A stretch of DNA of 64,000 nucleotides from Lentibacter algarum (GTDB taxonomy: Bacteria; Pseudomonadota; Alphaproteobacteria; Rhodobacterales; Rhodobacteraceae). The number at the start of each line of letters is the position of its first letter. The first letter of the stretch is position 1. Shown here piece by piece: positions 26,855 through 35,741 of the stretch. The position numbers and the translations under genes were made by a program. The notes beneath the pieces are model-generated. The model saw only the letters and a list, made by a program, of their open reading frames with translations. It did no database searches and was not told the origin of the DNA. The stretch covers positions 2,914,001 through 2,978,000 of the forward strand of contig NZ_CP158687.1 in the NCBI RefSeq assembly GCF_040580765.1, given 5' to 3'.

Positions 26855-28318
26855 TCAAGAATTAACCTGACCGTCCGCTGCGTTCATATCTACGATTTCT
26901 GCATCGTCGATTTCGGCAACCGCCTCATCCGATTTATCCTCAATCGCACCCACAATCAGCGGCAGCATCGCAGCACTCGAAAGAGCCTGCACTTCGCTCT
27001 GTGGCGGGCGCTTCCAAGACAGCGTATCAAGTGCCCCGCAATTATCACAAGTCGGCGTCCACTCTGCATGAATATGCTGACAGTTATCACAGACCCACTG
27101 AGGCCCGCGCGGTGCGCTCAAAGCTCTGGCAAGCCAGCCTTTGACCACAGTGTCAGACGCTCCCTCACCCCGCTCGACAGCCGCCATGATGGTCAGCGCA
27201 CGAGCGTCAGCCTGTGTCTCCACAAGATCGCCCAGAGCGCGCCGCGCATCAGGGAAGTTTTCAGCCGCAATGTTCAGCTCGGCGAGCAGCATTTTTGTCT
27301 CAGGATCGTTCGGATTGGTCTTTGTCAAAGCACGGAAGCGCTTGATACGTTTGTCTGGTGTTTCGTCAGGAACAATTCCAGCAAATGCGCCCGCAAGGTC
27401 AGGGTGTGGACGTGCGGCCCAAGCCTTAGAAATAACGCGCGCCGCGTATTTTGGCTTGCCCTGCTCAATATAACTTTTCGCAGCCATAACAGCCGCAGGA
27501 ATTAAGTCTGGCGAAAGCTTATTGGCCTCAATCGCGCGCTCTTGCCCGTCAATGCCACTGTCCTCAGACAGCACGCCTTTCGCCTCACTCAACGCCAATA
27601 CAGCATCACGGCGCTTATGGACATCACGCGGCAAAGAGCCGTGCTTGAGCTTAGCTTTCAGTGTTTCGCGCGCACCCTTCCAATCAGCCCCTTGAGCCTG
27701 AAGTCTAAGGAGCACATCCTGTGTTTCTTCATGTGCGGGCTTAAGGGCAAACGCAGTCTTCGCCAGCGCAAGCGCTTTGTCTGTGTCGCCCGCAGCAAGG
27801 CGTTGTTTCATGATACCACGAACGCCAACAAACCGAGTACGATCCTCCGTGAGAAGCCGCTTATAAGCCTCCTCGGCCTTGCCTTTGTCTCCCGCCATTT
27901 CCGCAGCTTGCGCTGTCAAAAGATCAGTAAGATCAGGTCGGTCGAGATACTTGTTTGCCCTCGCTGCCTTGGCCATCGCCAGACGCCCTTCACCAGAGGC
28001 AAGCGCCAACATTCCATCCGCCAAAGCCTGAAAGCCCTTGCGCTCTCGGTTGCGATCAAAATACCGCGAAATTGCAGTTTCATCCCCATTGAGAAAACGG
28101 AATGTCGCCAGCAAAAGGCCCATCAGCTTGAGGAAAAGCCAAACCGCAATGACAAGCAAAACCAAGGCGATCACAGCTTGCAATGGCGTCAGGCTATATT
28201 CCTGCCCCGCTATAGCAATGCGGATACCACCCTCCAAGGCAAGCAATTCAAGTGCGCCAAAACTGGCCCCCGCAATAAGGGCAAAAAACAGAAAAATCTT
28301 TATCAATGACCAAAGCAT
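26855..28318 (-). CDS. hemY: HemY-like membrane protein with TPR region and C-terminal zinc ribbon
   Basis: Encodes 487 residues: two membrane helices in the first 70 residues (KIFLFFALIAGASFGALELL; LQAVIALVLLVIAVWLFLKL), the HemY_N region FRFLNGDETAISRYFDRNRERKG, and a long TPR-like superhelix. At the C-terminus a rubredoxin/zinc-ribbon module has four cysteines (WVCDNCQHIHAEWTPTCDNC), as seen in LapB. HemY of this kind is linked to haem biosynthesis, but the enzymatic role is disputed. It ends the hemD - COG4223 - hemY operon, 10 bp after the previous gene. Confidence 0.88.
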   Translation of the reverse strand: MLWSLIKIFLFFALIAGASFGALELLALEGGIRIAIAGQEYSLTPLQAVIALVLLVIAVWLFLKLMGLLLATFRFLNGDETAISRYFDRNRERKGFQALADGMLALASGEGRLAMAKAARANKYLDRPDLTDLLTAQAAEMAGDKGKAEEAYKRLLTEDRTRFVGVRGIMKQRLAAGDTDKALALAKTAFALKPAHEETQDVLLRLQAQGADWKGARETLKAKLKHGSLPRDVHKRRDAVLALSEAKGVLSEDSGIDGQERAIEANKLSPDLIPAAVMAAKSYIEQGKPKYAARVISKAWAARPHPDLAGAFAGIVPDETPDKRIKRFRALTKTNPNDPETKMLLAELNIAAENFPDARRALGDLVETQADARALTIMAAVERGEGASDTVVKGWLARALSAPRGPQWVCDNCQHIHAEWTPTCDNCGALDTLSWKRPPQSEVQALSSAAMLPLIVGAIEDKSDEAVAEIDDAEIVDMNAADGQVNS

Positions 28319-28328
28319 GTCTTTACCC

Positions 28329-29510
28329 TCAATTCGTATTCATCGTCTGGTTCAGCGCCTCAGCAGCCTCTGTTGCAGCTTGCCGCGCTTTCGCCGAATC
28401 TAGCCAGTCTTGAAGCGGCGCTTTGGCTTCTTCAGGCAGGCCTTCTGCCTCAGCCATAACATCTCCCAAGCGGCCTTCACGCGCCGCAGCTTCCATCCGT
28501 GAGAGCACAGCGTCAGGGTCGGTGCCCTCACGTGGCTCAAGCGAACGCGCACCCAGTTGTGACTTCAAGAAAGCGCCAAAACCGCTGCTCTCGCTGCCCT
28601 CTGCGGTTCTTGCTGCTGCCAACGCCTCTCGCGCAGCCTCTGGAAAGTCCGCGCTCAGCCCCGCAACCGTCGGCACACCCGCTGCTTGCGCGACAAGAGC
28701 TTCAGGCACATTCACACCCGTCGCACTCAGGCTCTCAATAGCCTCCGCAAAGCCGGAGCCCGTCTCAAGTGATGTCAAAATTTGGCTCATCGCAGAGCGC
28801 CGCAAAGCCTCTTGCGCAGTCATCTCTGCGGAGGCCCGCTTGGCTTCCGCTTCAGCCGTCATCGCGCCAATCTCCGCGCGCAACTCATCCATCTCACGCT
28901 GATACGCCTCGACCGCGACGGGCGACGCATTGGCGACTGGTGCTTTTTCCAAAGCATCAAGGCGCACACCAAGCTCGGCAATCGCCTCAACAGGTGCTTT
29001 CAACGCCGCGATCTCGCCTGCAAGCCCAGAGACCTGCCCACTCACATCGGCAACACGCGCTTCGAGCGCCTCATTCGCCCCTGCATCGGCCAGCTCGGCT
29101 TTCATGGCGGCAATCTCTTGGCTCTGCGCTTCAAGCTTTTGCGCCAATGCTTCCATGGGGTTTTCGCCCTGCGAGGGCAGCCAAGCGGCTGGCAAATTAG
29201 GCAATAAGTACAGCGCAGATCCAAATCCGATCCCAGCAGCGACCACGCCACCAAGAACCATCGGAACAAACCCTCCCTTGCGCACAACGGTGGTCTGCGG
29301 CGTAAAAGTTTGCGTTTCTTCTAAAGTTGCATCTGGCTCAATCGCCTCTACGATTTCTTCAGACGGCTCTTCCGGAGTCTCAGGCGCGGGCTCTATCGCC
29401 TCGACCTCCTCTGCAGGTGTCTCAACGTCTGCCGCCTCGATCACTGCGTCTTCAGTCTCGGGTTTGGCCTCTAAGGTTGGTTTTTTGGTTTTAGTTGTCT
29501 TGCGTGCCAC
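28329..29510 (-). CDS. COG4223 membrane protein, mitofilin/Mic60-like
   Basis: Encodes 393 residues. The acidic, proline-rich N-terminus (residues 1-75, many Glu/Pro) precedes a single membrane helix around 82-103 (FVPMVLGGVVAAGIGFGSAL). This leads into a long Ala/Glu-rich coiled coil and a conserved C-terminal domain (GRLGDVMAEAEGLPEEAKAPLQDWL). This matches the alphaproteobacterial Mic60/mitofilin-like proteins, which sit next to hemD-hemY in many species and shape inner-membrane structures in some of them. Located between hemD and hemY in one operon. Confidence 0.85.
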   Translation of the reverse strand: MARKTTKTKKPTLEAKPETEDAVIEAADVETPAEEVEAIEPAPETPEEPSEEIVEAIEPDATLEETQTFTPQTTVVRKGGFVPMVLGGVVAAGIGFGSALYLLPNLPAAWLPSQGENPMEALAQKLEAQSQEIAAMKAELADAGANEALEARVADVSGQVSGLAGEIAALKAPVEAIAELGVRLDALEKAPVANASPVAVEAYQREMDELRAEIGAMTAEAEAKRASAEMTAQEALRRSAMSQILTSLETGSGFAEAIESLSATGVNVPEALVAQAAGVPTVAGLSADFPEAAREALAAARTAEGSESSGFGAFLKSQLGARSLEPREGTDPDAVLSRMEAAAREGRLGDVMAEAEGLPEEAKAPLQDWLDSAKARQAATEAAEALNQTMNTN

Positions 29511-29589
29511 GGCGCACGGCCCTCCCGAATCTCACCAAATTTACTATACCAAACTGAGCTTAGACGCCCCTTGCAAGAGCCTCAAGCAA

Positions 29590-30273
29590 TCAAACCTTAT
29601 CAATAAGCTTCAAGGTCGCGACAACCATACCCTGCGCATCGGGCGTTTCGGCCGTTTCTGCCGCTATAGAAGGCAGTTCCCACGCCGCTTTCGCCGCCTC
29701 GCTGATATATGCGGCATATAGCCCATCAAGCCGAAGTGCCTCGGCGGCAAAGGCTCGCACACTGCGCGGCGAAAAGAGCGGCACAACCACAGACCGACTG
29801 CTTGCCAGTGCACCTTTTGCAGCCGCACTCAGCCCAACGCTCGGCTGATCATAAACAATTACGCTCTTCACATGGCCAAACTCCGCCACAAGATCCGCTG
29901 TCGCATGGACACCGCGAACCTGCAAAAGGCTACGTTCTTCCTGCCCCAAAACAGGCTTCAAACGCTCAAGATCGGGCGCAATCTGCAAAACATCAAACCC
30001 AGCGGTATGAGCACACTCACCTGTCGCAACACCGACACAATATGCCTGCGCGGGTGCGCCACCCGCCGCAATGTAGCCCTTTACCCCGTGCACAGAGCTA
30101 AAAATAAGCACTTCTGCCTGCGGCAAGACCTCGGGCTTGAGATACACAATCTCCATAATCGGGCTTATCATTATCTCAAGATCAGGCCGCTCAGCCCAAA
30201 GCATCGCCGCAAAGCGCTCCGCCGCCGCACGCGGGCGTGTCAGAAGAACGAGAGGCAAACTTGTTTTAACCAT
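29590..30273 (-). CDS. hemD: Uroporphyrinogen-III synthase
   Basis: Cyclises hydroxymethylbilane to uroporphyrinogen III, the branch point of haem, sirohaem and cobalamin. From the ATG at 30273 it has 227 residues, the usual size. The family is poorly conserved; supportive segments are [16 protein letters not shown] at the start, [14 protein letters not shown] (the FTSxxGV region), [16 protein letters not shown], and [17 protein letters not shown]. The frame continues upstream to 30567, but that would run antisense into tsaD and is rejected. First gene of the hemD - COG4223 - hemY operon. Confidence 0.86.
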   Translation of the reverse strand: MVKTSLPLVLLTRPRAAAERFAAMLWAERPDLEIMISPIMEIVYLKPEVLPQAEVLIFSSVHGVKGYIAAGGAPAQAYCVGVATGECAHTAGFDVLQIAPDLERLKPVLGQEERSLLQVRGVHATADLVAEFGHVKSVIVYDQPSVGLSAAAKGALASSRSVVVPLFSPRSVRAFAAEALRLDGLYAAYISEAAKAAWELPSIAAETAETPDAQGMVVATLKLIDKV

Positions 30274-30320
30274 GGCTAAGGTGTTACCTGCAGCAAAGCA
30301 CCCATGCAATGAAAAGACCG

Positions 30321-31415
30321 ATGCAAAAGACACTGACCCTTCTCGGTATAGAAAGCAGCTGTGACGACACGGCCGCAGCCGTAGTGCGCGGCACATCGGG
30401 CGCAGCGTCAGTGCTGTCTTCGGTGGTCGAAGGCCAGACAAGTCTGCATGCCGACTTCGGCGGCGTCGTGCCCGAGATCGCCGCACGCGCGCATGCCGAA
30501 AGGCTCGATGGCTGCATAGCTCAAGCGCTGTCTCATGCGGGTCTGACACTCGCCGATATTGACGCAATCGCCGTTACAGCTGGCCCTGGCCTCATCGGCG
30601 GCGTTATGTCTGGTGTAGCGCTTGCCAAGGGCCTCTCCGCTGGCTCAGGAAAGCCCTTGATCGGCGTCAATCACCTTGCTGGCCATGCACTCACACCACG
30701 CCTCACAGACTCGCCAAGTTACCCTTACCTCATGCTGCTGGTTTCAGGCGGACATTGCCAATTTCTCATCGTGCGCAGCCCCCAAGATTTCACCCGTCTC
30801 GGCGGCACAATTGATGACGCCCCAGGCGAAGCATTTGACAAAACCGCGCGTCTCCTTGGCTTGCCCCAGCCCGGCGGACCCATTGTCGAAACCGAAGCGT
30901 TGAGAGGCGACCCAAAGCGCTTCCGCCTGCCCCGCCCTCTGCTTGACCGCGCAGGATGTGATATGTCTTTTTCTGGACTCAAAACAGCACTTCTGCGCGC
31001 ACGTGATGCTCTCGTTGCCGAGAAAGACGGGATCACGCGCCAAGACCGCGCTGATCTTTGCGCTGGCTTTCAGGCTGCAGTTAGCGATGTCATGGCGGAA
31101 AAGGCTCGTCGCGCCATGGCGCTCTACATTGAGCTGGGCCCTATCCAGCCTGTACTCACCGTCGCAGGCGGTGTTGCCGCCAACAAGAGCATCCGCGCCG
31201 CGCTAGAAACTGTTGCCGCAGAATTTGGCGCCCAGTTTCTCAGCCCGCCCCTTGCGCTCTGCACAGACAATGCCGCAATGATCGCCTACGCGGGGCTTGA
31301 GCTTTTTGAAATGGGCCAGCAAGATGACCTAACACTTGCCGCGCGCCCGCGCTGGCCGCTTGATACAAGTAGCCCTTCAATGCTCGGCTCAGGCAAGAAA
31401 GGAGCCAAAGCATGA
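30321..31415 (+). CDS. tsaD: tRNA N6-adenosine threonylcarbamoyltransferase TsaD
   Basis: Completes t6A at position 37 of tRNAs reading ANN codons, using threonylcarbamoyl-AMP. The 364 residues show the N-terminal ASKHA motif [15 protein letters not shown], the metal-binding HxxxH in [10 protein letters not shown], and VSGGHCQFL. The glycine-rich [14 protein letters not shown] and the C-terminal metal Asp in [10 protein letters not shown] follow. An in-frame ATG at 30309 is an alternative start. Divergent from hemD and coupled by an ATGA overlap to gpsA. Confidence 0.96.
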   Translation: MQKTLTLLGIESSCDDTAAAVVRGTSGAASVLSSVVEGQTSLHADFGGVVPEIAARAHAERLDGCIAQALSHAGLTLADIDAIAVTAGPGLIGGVMSGVALAKGLSAGSGKPLIGVNHLAGHALTPRLTDSPSYPYLMLLVSGGHCQFLIVRSPQDFTRLGGTIDDAPGEAFDKTARLLGLPQPGGPIVETEALRGDPKRFRLPRPLLDRAGCDMSFSGLKTALLRARDALVAEKDGITRQDRADLCAGFQAAVSDVMAEKARRAMALYIELGPIQPVLTVAGGVAANKSIRAALETVAAEFGAQFLSPPLALCTDNAAMIAYAGLELFEMGQQDDLTLAARPRWPLDTSSPSMLGSGKKGAKA

Positions 31416-32368
31416 TCACCATTCTAGGCGCAGGCGCTTTTGGCACATCCTTGGCGATCTCGCTCGCGCGCACAGGCCAGCCTGTGACCCTCTGGGCGCG
31501 CAACGGCGGGGCCGATATGCAAGCAAGCCGCCAGAATGCACGCCGACTGCCAAAAGCCCCTTTCCCAGAGAGCCTCACTGTCATTGAAGCGCTGTCAGAC
31601 ATTTCTCATGACGGGCCTGTCATTCTCGCCGTGCCAATGCAGCAGCTGCGGGACTTTTTGACCGAAAACGCAGAGCCCTTAGCAGACCGCACGTTGATTG
31701 CTGCCTGCAAAGGCCTTGATCTTAAGACACACTTTGGTCCTGTCGAGACAATCCGCGCATGCCTTCCTCATGCCAACGCAGCTCTTCTTACAGGACCAAG
31801 CTTTGCGGCCGATATTGCGCGCGGCCTGCCAACCGCGCTCACCCTTGCTTGCGAAACCACACAAATTGGCAAAACATTGCAACTGGCCCTCACGACGCCC
31901 AATTTACGGATCTATCGCACCACCGATACAACAGGCGCAGAGCTTGGTGGGGCTTTAAAAAACGTGATCGCTATCGCCTGCGGAGCCTGCATCGGAAAGG
32001 GTATGGGCGACAGCGCCCGCGCCGCCTTGATGACTCGTGGCTTCGCCGAAATGCAGCGCTTGGCCCTTCGCCGTGGCGCGCAACCCGACACGCTCACAGG
32101 CCTCTCAGGCTTCGGTGATCTCGCTCTCACCTGCACATCTGAGCTCTCGCGCAACTATCGTTTCGGCCTTGCTCTCGGCCGCGAAGAGCCTTTCGATACA
32201 TCTGTCACAGTCGAAGGCGTGCCCACAGCCAACGCCGTTGTTGCATGGGCCGAAGAACTTCAAATCGACATGCCTATTTGTACAGCCGTTGCAGCCCTCA
32301 GCAACGGTGACTATAGCGTTTCCGAAGCTCTACAAACGCTCCTTTCACGCCCACTCAAGGAAGAATAA
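31412..32368 (+). CDS. gpsA: Glycerol-3-phosphate dehydrogenase [NAD(P)+]
   Basis: Reduces dihydroxyacetone phosphate to sn-glycerol 3-phosphate for phospholipid synthesis. It has 318 residues. The N-terminal Rossmann motif is [13 protein letters not shown], the [15 protein letters not shown] segment and the catalytic Lys region [14 protein letters not shown] are typical, and the C-terminal substrate domain ends with VPICTAV-like sequence. It overlaps tsaD by 4 bases and is followed after 1 bp by the YciI-like gene, so the four genes 30321-33061 form one operon. Confidence 0.95.
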   Translation: MITILGAGAFGTSLAISLARTGQPVTLWARNGGADMQASRQNARRLPKAPFPESLTVIEALSDISHDGPVILAVPMQQLRDFLTENAEPLADRTLIAACKGLDLKTHFGPVETIRACLPHANAALLTGPSFAADIARGLPTALTLACETTQIGKTLQLALTTPNLRIYRTTDTTGAELGGALKNVIAIACGACIGKGMGDSARAALMTRGFAEMQRLALRRGAQPDTLTGLSGFGDLALTCTSELSRNYRFGLALGREEPFDTSVTVEGVPTANAVVAWAEELQIDMPICTAVAALSNGDYSVSEALQTLLSRPLKEE

Positions 32369-32369
32369 C

Positions 32370-32642
32370 ATGCTCATCGCCCTTATCTGCACCGACAAAA
32401 AAGGCGGTCTCGATACCCGCAAAGCCAACCGCGACGCTCACCTCGCCTACATTGCCGAGACAGGCGTTGTCGCCATGGCTGGGCCCCTTCTTGACGAGGC
32501 TGGCGAAATGGCCGGTTCCCTCGTGATCCTAGATGTGGCTGATGCCTCCGCCGCACAAAGCTGGGCTGACAATGATCCGTACGCCAAAGCAGGCCTCTTC
32601 TCTGATGTGCGCATCCAGCCTTGGAAAAAAGTAATCGGATAA
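32370..32642 (+). CDS. YciI-like protein
   Basis: A 90-residue ferredoxin-like-fold protein of the YciI family, whose members are small, often dimeric proteins with a conserved His-Asp pair. Here the pair fits RDAHLAYIAETG with the Asp in the following helices. The family motif VVAMAGPLLDEAGEMAGSL is evident. Its role is unclear, although some relatives act as dehydrohalogenases or enzyme-associated domains. It starts 1 bp after gpsA, and its stop shares an A with the start of the EVE gene (TAATG). Confidence 0.85.
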   Translation: MLIALICTDKKGGLDTRKANRDAHLAYIAETGVVAMAGPLLDEAGEMAGSLVILDVADASAAQSWADNDPYAKAGLFSDVRIQPWKKVIG

Positions 32643-33061
32643 TGCGCTATTGGCTCTTCAAATCAGAGCCCGACACATGGGGCTGGCCTGCCCAAGTCGC
32701 CAAGGGCGACGCAGGCGAGGAATGGGACGGTGTGCGCAACTACCAAGCGCGCAACTTCATGCGAGAAATGCGCCTGGGCGATCGTGGTTTCTTCTATCAT
32801 TCTCAGTCTGACAAAGCTGTTGTCGGGATTGTTGAAGTGATCAAAGAAGCGCACCCGGATAGCAGCACAGACGACCTCCGGTGGGAGTGTGTCGATATCA
32901 AAGCGCTGCGCCCCTTTTCGCAACCCGTCACACTCGCAATGATCAAATCTGATCCGCGTCTTGCTGAGATGCCGCTTGTCAAAAGTCCGCGTCTTTCGGT
33001 GCAGCCCGTTGCCAAAGATGAGTGGGACATCATCTGCGCGATGGGTAAAACGAAAAGCTAA
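32642..33061 (+). CDS. EVE domain protein (THYN1-like)
   Basis: A 139-residue protein. It is almost entirely an EVE domain: RYWLFKSEPDTWGW at the N-terminus, DGVRNYQARNFMREMRLGD, and FFYHSQSDKAVVGIVEV. EVE folds belong to the PUA/ASCH group and probably read modified bases in RNA or DNA, as in human THYN1. The longer frame starting at 32621 is unlikely because the stop of the YciI gene overlaps the chosen ATG. It is followed by a strong terminator, ending the tsaD-gpsA-yciI-EVE operon. Confidence 0.9.
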   Translation: MRYWLFKSEPDTWGWPAQVAKGDAGEEWDGVRNYQARNFMREMRLGDRGFFYHSQSDKAVVGIVEVIKEAHPDSSTDDLRWECVDIKALRPFSQPVTLAMIKSDPRLAEMPLVKSPRLSVQPVAKDEWDIICAMGKTKS

Positions 33062-33065
33062 AATG

Positions 33066-33110
33066 AAAAGAGGGTTCAAGCCGGACAAACTCTGGCTGAA
33101 CCCTCTTTCT
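33066..33110 (+). terminator. Rho-independent terminator of the tsaD operon
   Basis: AGAGGGTTCA...GCC pairs with GGC...TGAACCCTCT (about 33068-33107), followed by TTTCT. The stem exceeds 12 bp with one bulged A. Lies 5-10 bp after the EVE stop. Confidence 0.88.
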
Positions 33111-33239
33111 CCCCACGTGCTCCCTAACCACCACACGCGAATATCAATCTGGGTTCGGCCGTACTGACTCGAACAAGTCATGCCTATCGCAAGTTTGGCG
33201 CAGACCCAAACTCCAACTGTCTAAAACATAACTCAAATA

Positions 33240-33270
33240 GATAACGCCCGCCAAATTGGCAGGCGTTATC
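33240..33270 (-). terminator. Hairpin after the truncated DUF2853-type gene
   Basis: GATAACGCC-c-GCC / GGC-a-GGCGTTATC forms a 12-bp stem with a single mismatch. On the minus strand it follows the stop of the DUF2853 fragment at 33288 and is succeeded by TATTT, so it would end that transcript. Confidence 0.75.
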
Positions 33271-33287
33271 TTCTCAGGCATATCTGT

Positions 33288-33413
33288 TTATTTGTAGACA
33301 GACTCTTTGCCAAAATGCTTGGTCAGCATGTAATACACCACAGCGCGATACTTGTTGCGCTCTGACTTTCCATAGGTCTCCAAGACAGAGTCGATGCCTT
33401 CCATAAGCTTGGG
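33288..33413 (-). pseudogene. C-terminal fragment of a DUF2853-type protein, cut by IS6 element
   Basis: The minus-strand frame from the stop at 33288 reads back as ...ETYGKSERNKYRAVVYYMLT, then KHFGKESVYK, the end of DUF2853-family proteins. Only about 42 codons remain; upstream the frame runs directly into the left end of the IS6 element at 33414. The missing N-terminal part is not found beyond the right end of the element. An internal ATG at 33404 could yield a 38-residue peptide, but it is unlikely to work. The family's function is unknown. Confidence 0.75.
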
Positions 33414-34224
33414 GGGTATTGCCAAGTTGTTGGCCGGGTTTGATCAAGCTATGTCGGTCCCATGAACATTCCGACCCATATGCTGCGCCTGAAAGGCTTC
33501 CGCTACCCCCGCGAGATCATTGCTTACGCGGTTTGGGCGTACCATCGCTTTGCACTGAGCACGGCGGATGTCGAGGACCTGTTGGCAGCGCGGGGCGTGG
33601 TTGTCAGCCGTGAGGCGATCCGGCTATGGGTCAATCGCTTTGGGCAACATTTCGTAAACTGCATCCGCCGGGATCGACCGCAACCGAACGACAAATGGCA
33701 TCTTGACGAAGTCGTTATTACAATCCGTGGCAAGAAACATTGGTTGTGGCGCGCGATCGACGCAAATGGCGACGTGCTCGATATTCTCGTGCAAACACGC
33801 CGAAACGCAAAGGCCGCAAAGCGGTTCTTCCAAAGATTGATCACCCTGTTCGGCGAACCACGGGTCGTGATCACCGACAAGTTGCGCAGTTACATCCAGC
33901 CCATCAGTAAACTGGCACCGGGCGCGGATCATCGCGCCCACAAGGGTTTGAACAATGCGATCGAAGTGTCGCACAGGCCGACGCGTAAACGAGAGAAAAT
34001 ATTTGGCCGATTCAAATCCCACCGGCAGGCTCAAAGGTTTCTGTCAGCACATGACCAGATCAACCTGATCTTCCGACCGCGCCGCTATCAACTGAACGCA
34101 ACCTCATACCGCCACGCCCGCACTGATGCGTTCAACCTCTGGTCCGATTACACCGCCGAAATGGCGGCATGATCCAACGGTTGCCAATGTTTCACAATGG
34201 GCCAGCAACAACTTGGCAATACCC
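33414..34224 (+). mobile_element. IS6-family insertion sequence
   Basis: The 811-bp element is bounded by perfect 19-bp terminal inverted repeats GGGTATTGCCAAGTTGTTG (33414 onward, and complementary ending at 34224). It holds a single intact transposase gene. The flanking 8-mers differ (AGCTTGGG left, TTGCAACA right), so there is no target-site duplication. That suggests a deletion or recombination next to the element, in keeping with the replicative mode of IS6 transposition. Confidence 0.9.
33462..34172 (+). CDS. IS6-family transposase
   Basis: A 236-residue DDE transposase with an N-terminal helix-turn-helix (STADVEDLLAARGVVVSREA) and the complete catalytic triad: Asp in WHLDEVVITIRG, Asp in VVITDKLRSY, and Glu in NNAIEVSHRPTRKREK. 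The length is typical of IS6 (230-240). No frameshift or stop is seen, so the element is probably still active. The gene lies 48 bp inside the left repeat. Confidence 0.93.
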   Translation: MNIPTHMLRLKGFRYPREIIAYAVWAYHRFALSTADVEDLLAARGVVVSREAIRLWVNRFGQHFVNCIRRDRPQPNDKWHLDEVVITIRGKKHWLWRAIDANGDVLDILVQTRRNAKAAKRFFQRLITLFGEPRVVITDKLRSYIQPISKLAPGADHRAHKGLNNAIEVSHRPTRKREKIFGRFKSHRQAQRFLSAHDQINLIFRPRRYQLNATSYRHARTDAFNLWSDYTAEMAA

Positions 34225-34513
34225 TTGCAACAGGTGCGCCAGGGCGTGGCCGGTAGCGAGGGTGACTGCGAGAGGTCTGCGAGCATCTTCTTGGGCAAGA
34301 TCAGCTCCTACTGCTCTGCCTGCGGCACACAAAGGGTTAGAACGATGGGGAGATAACTGCCCGGACCTCCAAAATAGATATGTCTTCATTGATTGGCGTG
34401 ACTATCAGGGTCTTATGGGTTCGAGCAGATCAACCACTGGCAGGTGCTCCTCGTTACTCCGAGGGCTCCCACAATAGTTATTTTGAATCACAGGGGACGG
34501 AATGGTGTTTGAG
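34225..34513. other. Unassigned sequence between IS6 and IS66 remnant
   Basis: 289 bp with short frames on both strands, none recognised. It should be the former right neighbour of the deletion at the IS6 element. The last 8 bp (TGTTTGAG) are the left copy of the IS66 target duplication. Confidence 0.5.
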
Positions 34514-34565
34514 GTCACCGCTCGGTTGGTACCGCCTGTCTGAGTTTGTTTTGAGATCTTAAGCT

Positions 34566-34945
34566 ATGTCGTTATTGGCGTCGTATGAGACAGGGCGGTA
34601 TCTGCGACAGGAAGTTATCATTGGCGTTGAGCGTCGGCGCCGATGGCGTGATGAGGAAAAGTAAGCAATCTTGAGCAAGGTTGGCGTCAATGGTGCCAGC
34701 GATGCGGACGTTGCCCGCGCGCACGATATTACGCGGCAACATATTTATCAGTGGCGCCAGGAGCTGAAGAGGAAGGCTGCACTGGAGCGCACAAATTCGG
34801 CTGGCGTGACATTCTTCCCTCTTGCTCCTCCGGCGGTGGAAACGGACGCTATTGATGTATCACTCAATGCTGAAGTTCAGTTTGCAAACGGGCGGCGCTT
34901 TAGTTTCCCTGTTGATATCTGCCCCGTGTCTGACGTCAGCACCTA
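34566..34945 (+). pseudogene. IS66-family OrfA, interrupted by stop codon and truncated
   Basis: The frame reads ...VIIGVERRRRWRDEEK, then TAA (34662-34664), then AILSKVGVNGASDADVARAH. A further ITRQHIYQWRQEL follows, the helix-turn-helix of IS66 OrfA (TnpA). The stop replaces the usual Leu or similar residue after DEEK. The protein is cut off after VDICPVSDVSTY, where the IS3-like terminal repeat begins at 34946. A downstream segment (34671-34958) could be translated from an internal start, but would lack its partners. Confidence 0.75.
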
Positions 34946-35200
34946 TGGGCCCAAATAGGGCGATTTGCTAAGAGAGGGTTTGTTGCTCATCGTAACCACC
35001 AAGGAGTGGACAATGAGAAAGACAACGAAAAGCCCCGGATCGAAGATTGTCAAAGACATCAAGCGCGCGACGCGCAAGCACTATTCATCTGAAGAGAAGA
35101 TTAGGATCGTGTTGGATGGCCTGCGTGGCGAAGACAGCCGCATAATCAAACCAACCAGATGAGCCAGATTCTCTCTTAGTTTAGGCCCCCTTTGGTCCCA
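34946..35200 (+). mobile_element. Gutted IS3-like element nested in the IS66 remnant
   Basis: The left end TGGGCCCAAATAGGGC... and the inverted right end TGGGACCAAAGGGGGCC... match imperfectly and continue in matching CTAAGAGAG. The 255-bp unit keeps only the beginning of OrfA; most of the transposase region is deleted, as in MITE-like derivatives. No flanking 3-4 bp duplication is seen. It lies inside the IS66 remnant. Confidence 0.6.
35013..35162 (+). pseudogene. N-terminal fragment of an IS3-type transposase OrfA
   Basis: From the ATG at 35013 (preceded by AAGGAG) it reads MRKTTKSP...RATRKHYSSEEKIRIVLDGLRGEDS, the known start of IS3-family OrfA proteins. After GEDS the match stops and the frame terminates at 35162. 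About 45 of some 90-130 residues are present; the helix-turn-helix is incomplete, so the fragment is inactive. Confidence 0.75.
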
Positions 35201-35252
35201 AAAACCCTGACGACGGACACCGCCTAGGCCGCGGTAACAATCGAGCGGTTAC

Positions 35253-35471
35253 TGTTTGAGTCAAACACACTGCCGAATAATGACTTCGTTTTTCTGAAGG
35301 GACCAAGACCTTCATTTTGACCCAAGAGCAGATCCGATAATTCTTGCGCATTGCCACTCCCCGAATACGCTTAGCAGCCTTAAAACAACGTTGCCAATAT
35401 TTGGCTGTAAGATAGCCAAAAAAACTAGGAACAGTTTAAATTTTGTAGAACTGTATTTAGACAAAGTTCTT
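35253..35471. other. Intergenic sequence right of the IS66 remnant
   Basis: Starts with the right copy of the target duplication, then TCAAACAC. Joined with the left flank it rebuilds the palindrome GTGTTTGAGTCAAACAC, so the IS66 inserted in a hairpin. The rest (about 200 bp) has no recognised gene and is AT-rich. Confidence 0.5.
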
Positions 35472-35741
35472 TCATATGTCCATAACGCTCATTGGCCCTG
35501 ACAAAGCCTCCATGCCGTCTCTTGCGACAATTTCAAGGAAGTGGTTCCAGGCGTCCAACTCTGTTTGGAACGTTTCGCTCCAGATAACGGGTTTGTTTTC
35601 TCCGTCATAGGTTGATAATTTCCAGCCTTTTTTCAAATCATAAAAGATCTGGACATCAACGCAAAGCCCTTCTTTTATAAAAGGACCAGAGTATTTTGAA
35701 CTGTTCTTAACCATCGCATTAACTTTACTTTTAAGTGGCAT
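35472..35741 (-). CDS. Small protein of unknown function
   Basis: An 89-residue protein of no recognised family. It lacks a signal peptide or membrane segment. The middle is polar and aromatic (VQIFYDLKKGWKLSTYDGENKPVIWSETF), and the C-terminal part DAWNHFLEIVARDGMEALSGP looks helical. GGAAA precedes the ATG. It lies between mobile-element remnants, so it may be an orphaned accessory gene. Composition and codon use look like a true gene, but confidence is limited. Confidence 0.45.
   Translation of the reverse strand: MPLKSKVNAMVKNSSKYSGPFIKEGLCVDVQIFYDLKKGWKLSTYDGENKPVIWSETFQTELDAWNHFLEIVARDGMEALSGPMSVMDI

Larger units (their letters stand above)
34514..35252 (+). mobile_element. Deleted IS66-family element with perfect 8-bp target duplication
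   Basis: The left terminal repeat begins GTCACCGCTCGGTTGGTACC (34514) and the right one, read inward from 35252, is GTAACCGCTCGATTGTTACC: 19 of the first 22 positions match. Both ends are flanked by TGTTTGAG (34506-34513 and 35253-35260), an 8-bp duplication as expected for IS66. Only orfA remains, with a stop codon and a missing end; orfB and tnpC are gone. An IS3-like remnant is nested inside (34946-35200). Confidence 0.8.

Noticed and set aside
29590..30567. Extended 325-codon hemD frame
   Set aside because: The extension is antisense to tsaD; the ATG at 30273 gives the normal protein length.
33406..34232. Target-site duplication around the IS6 element
   Set aside because: Flanking 8-mers AGCTTGGG and TTGCAACA differ.
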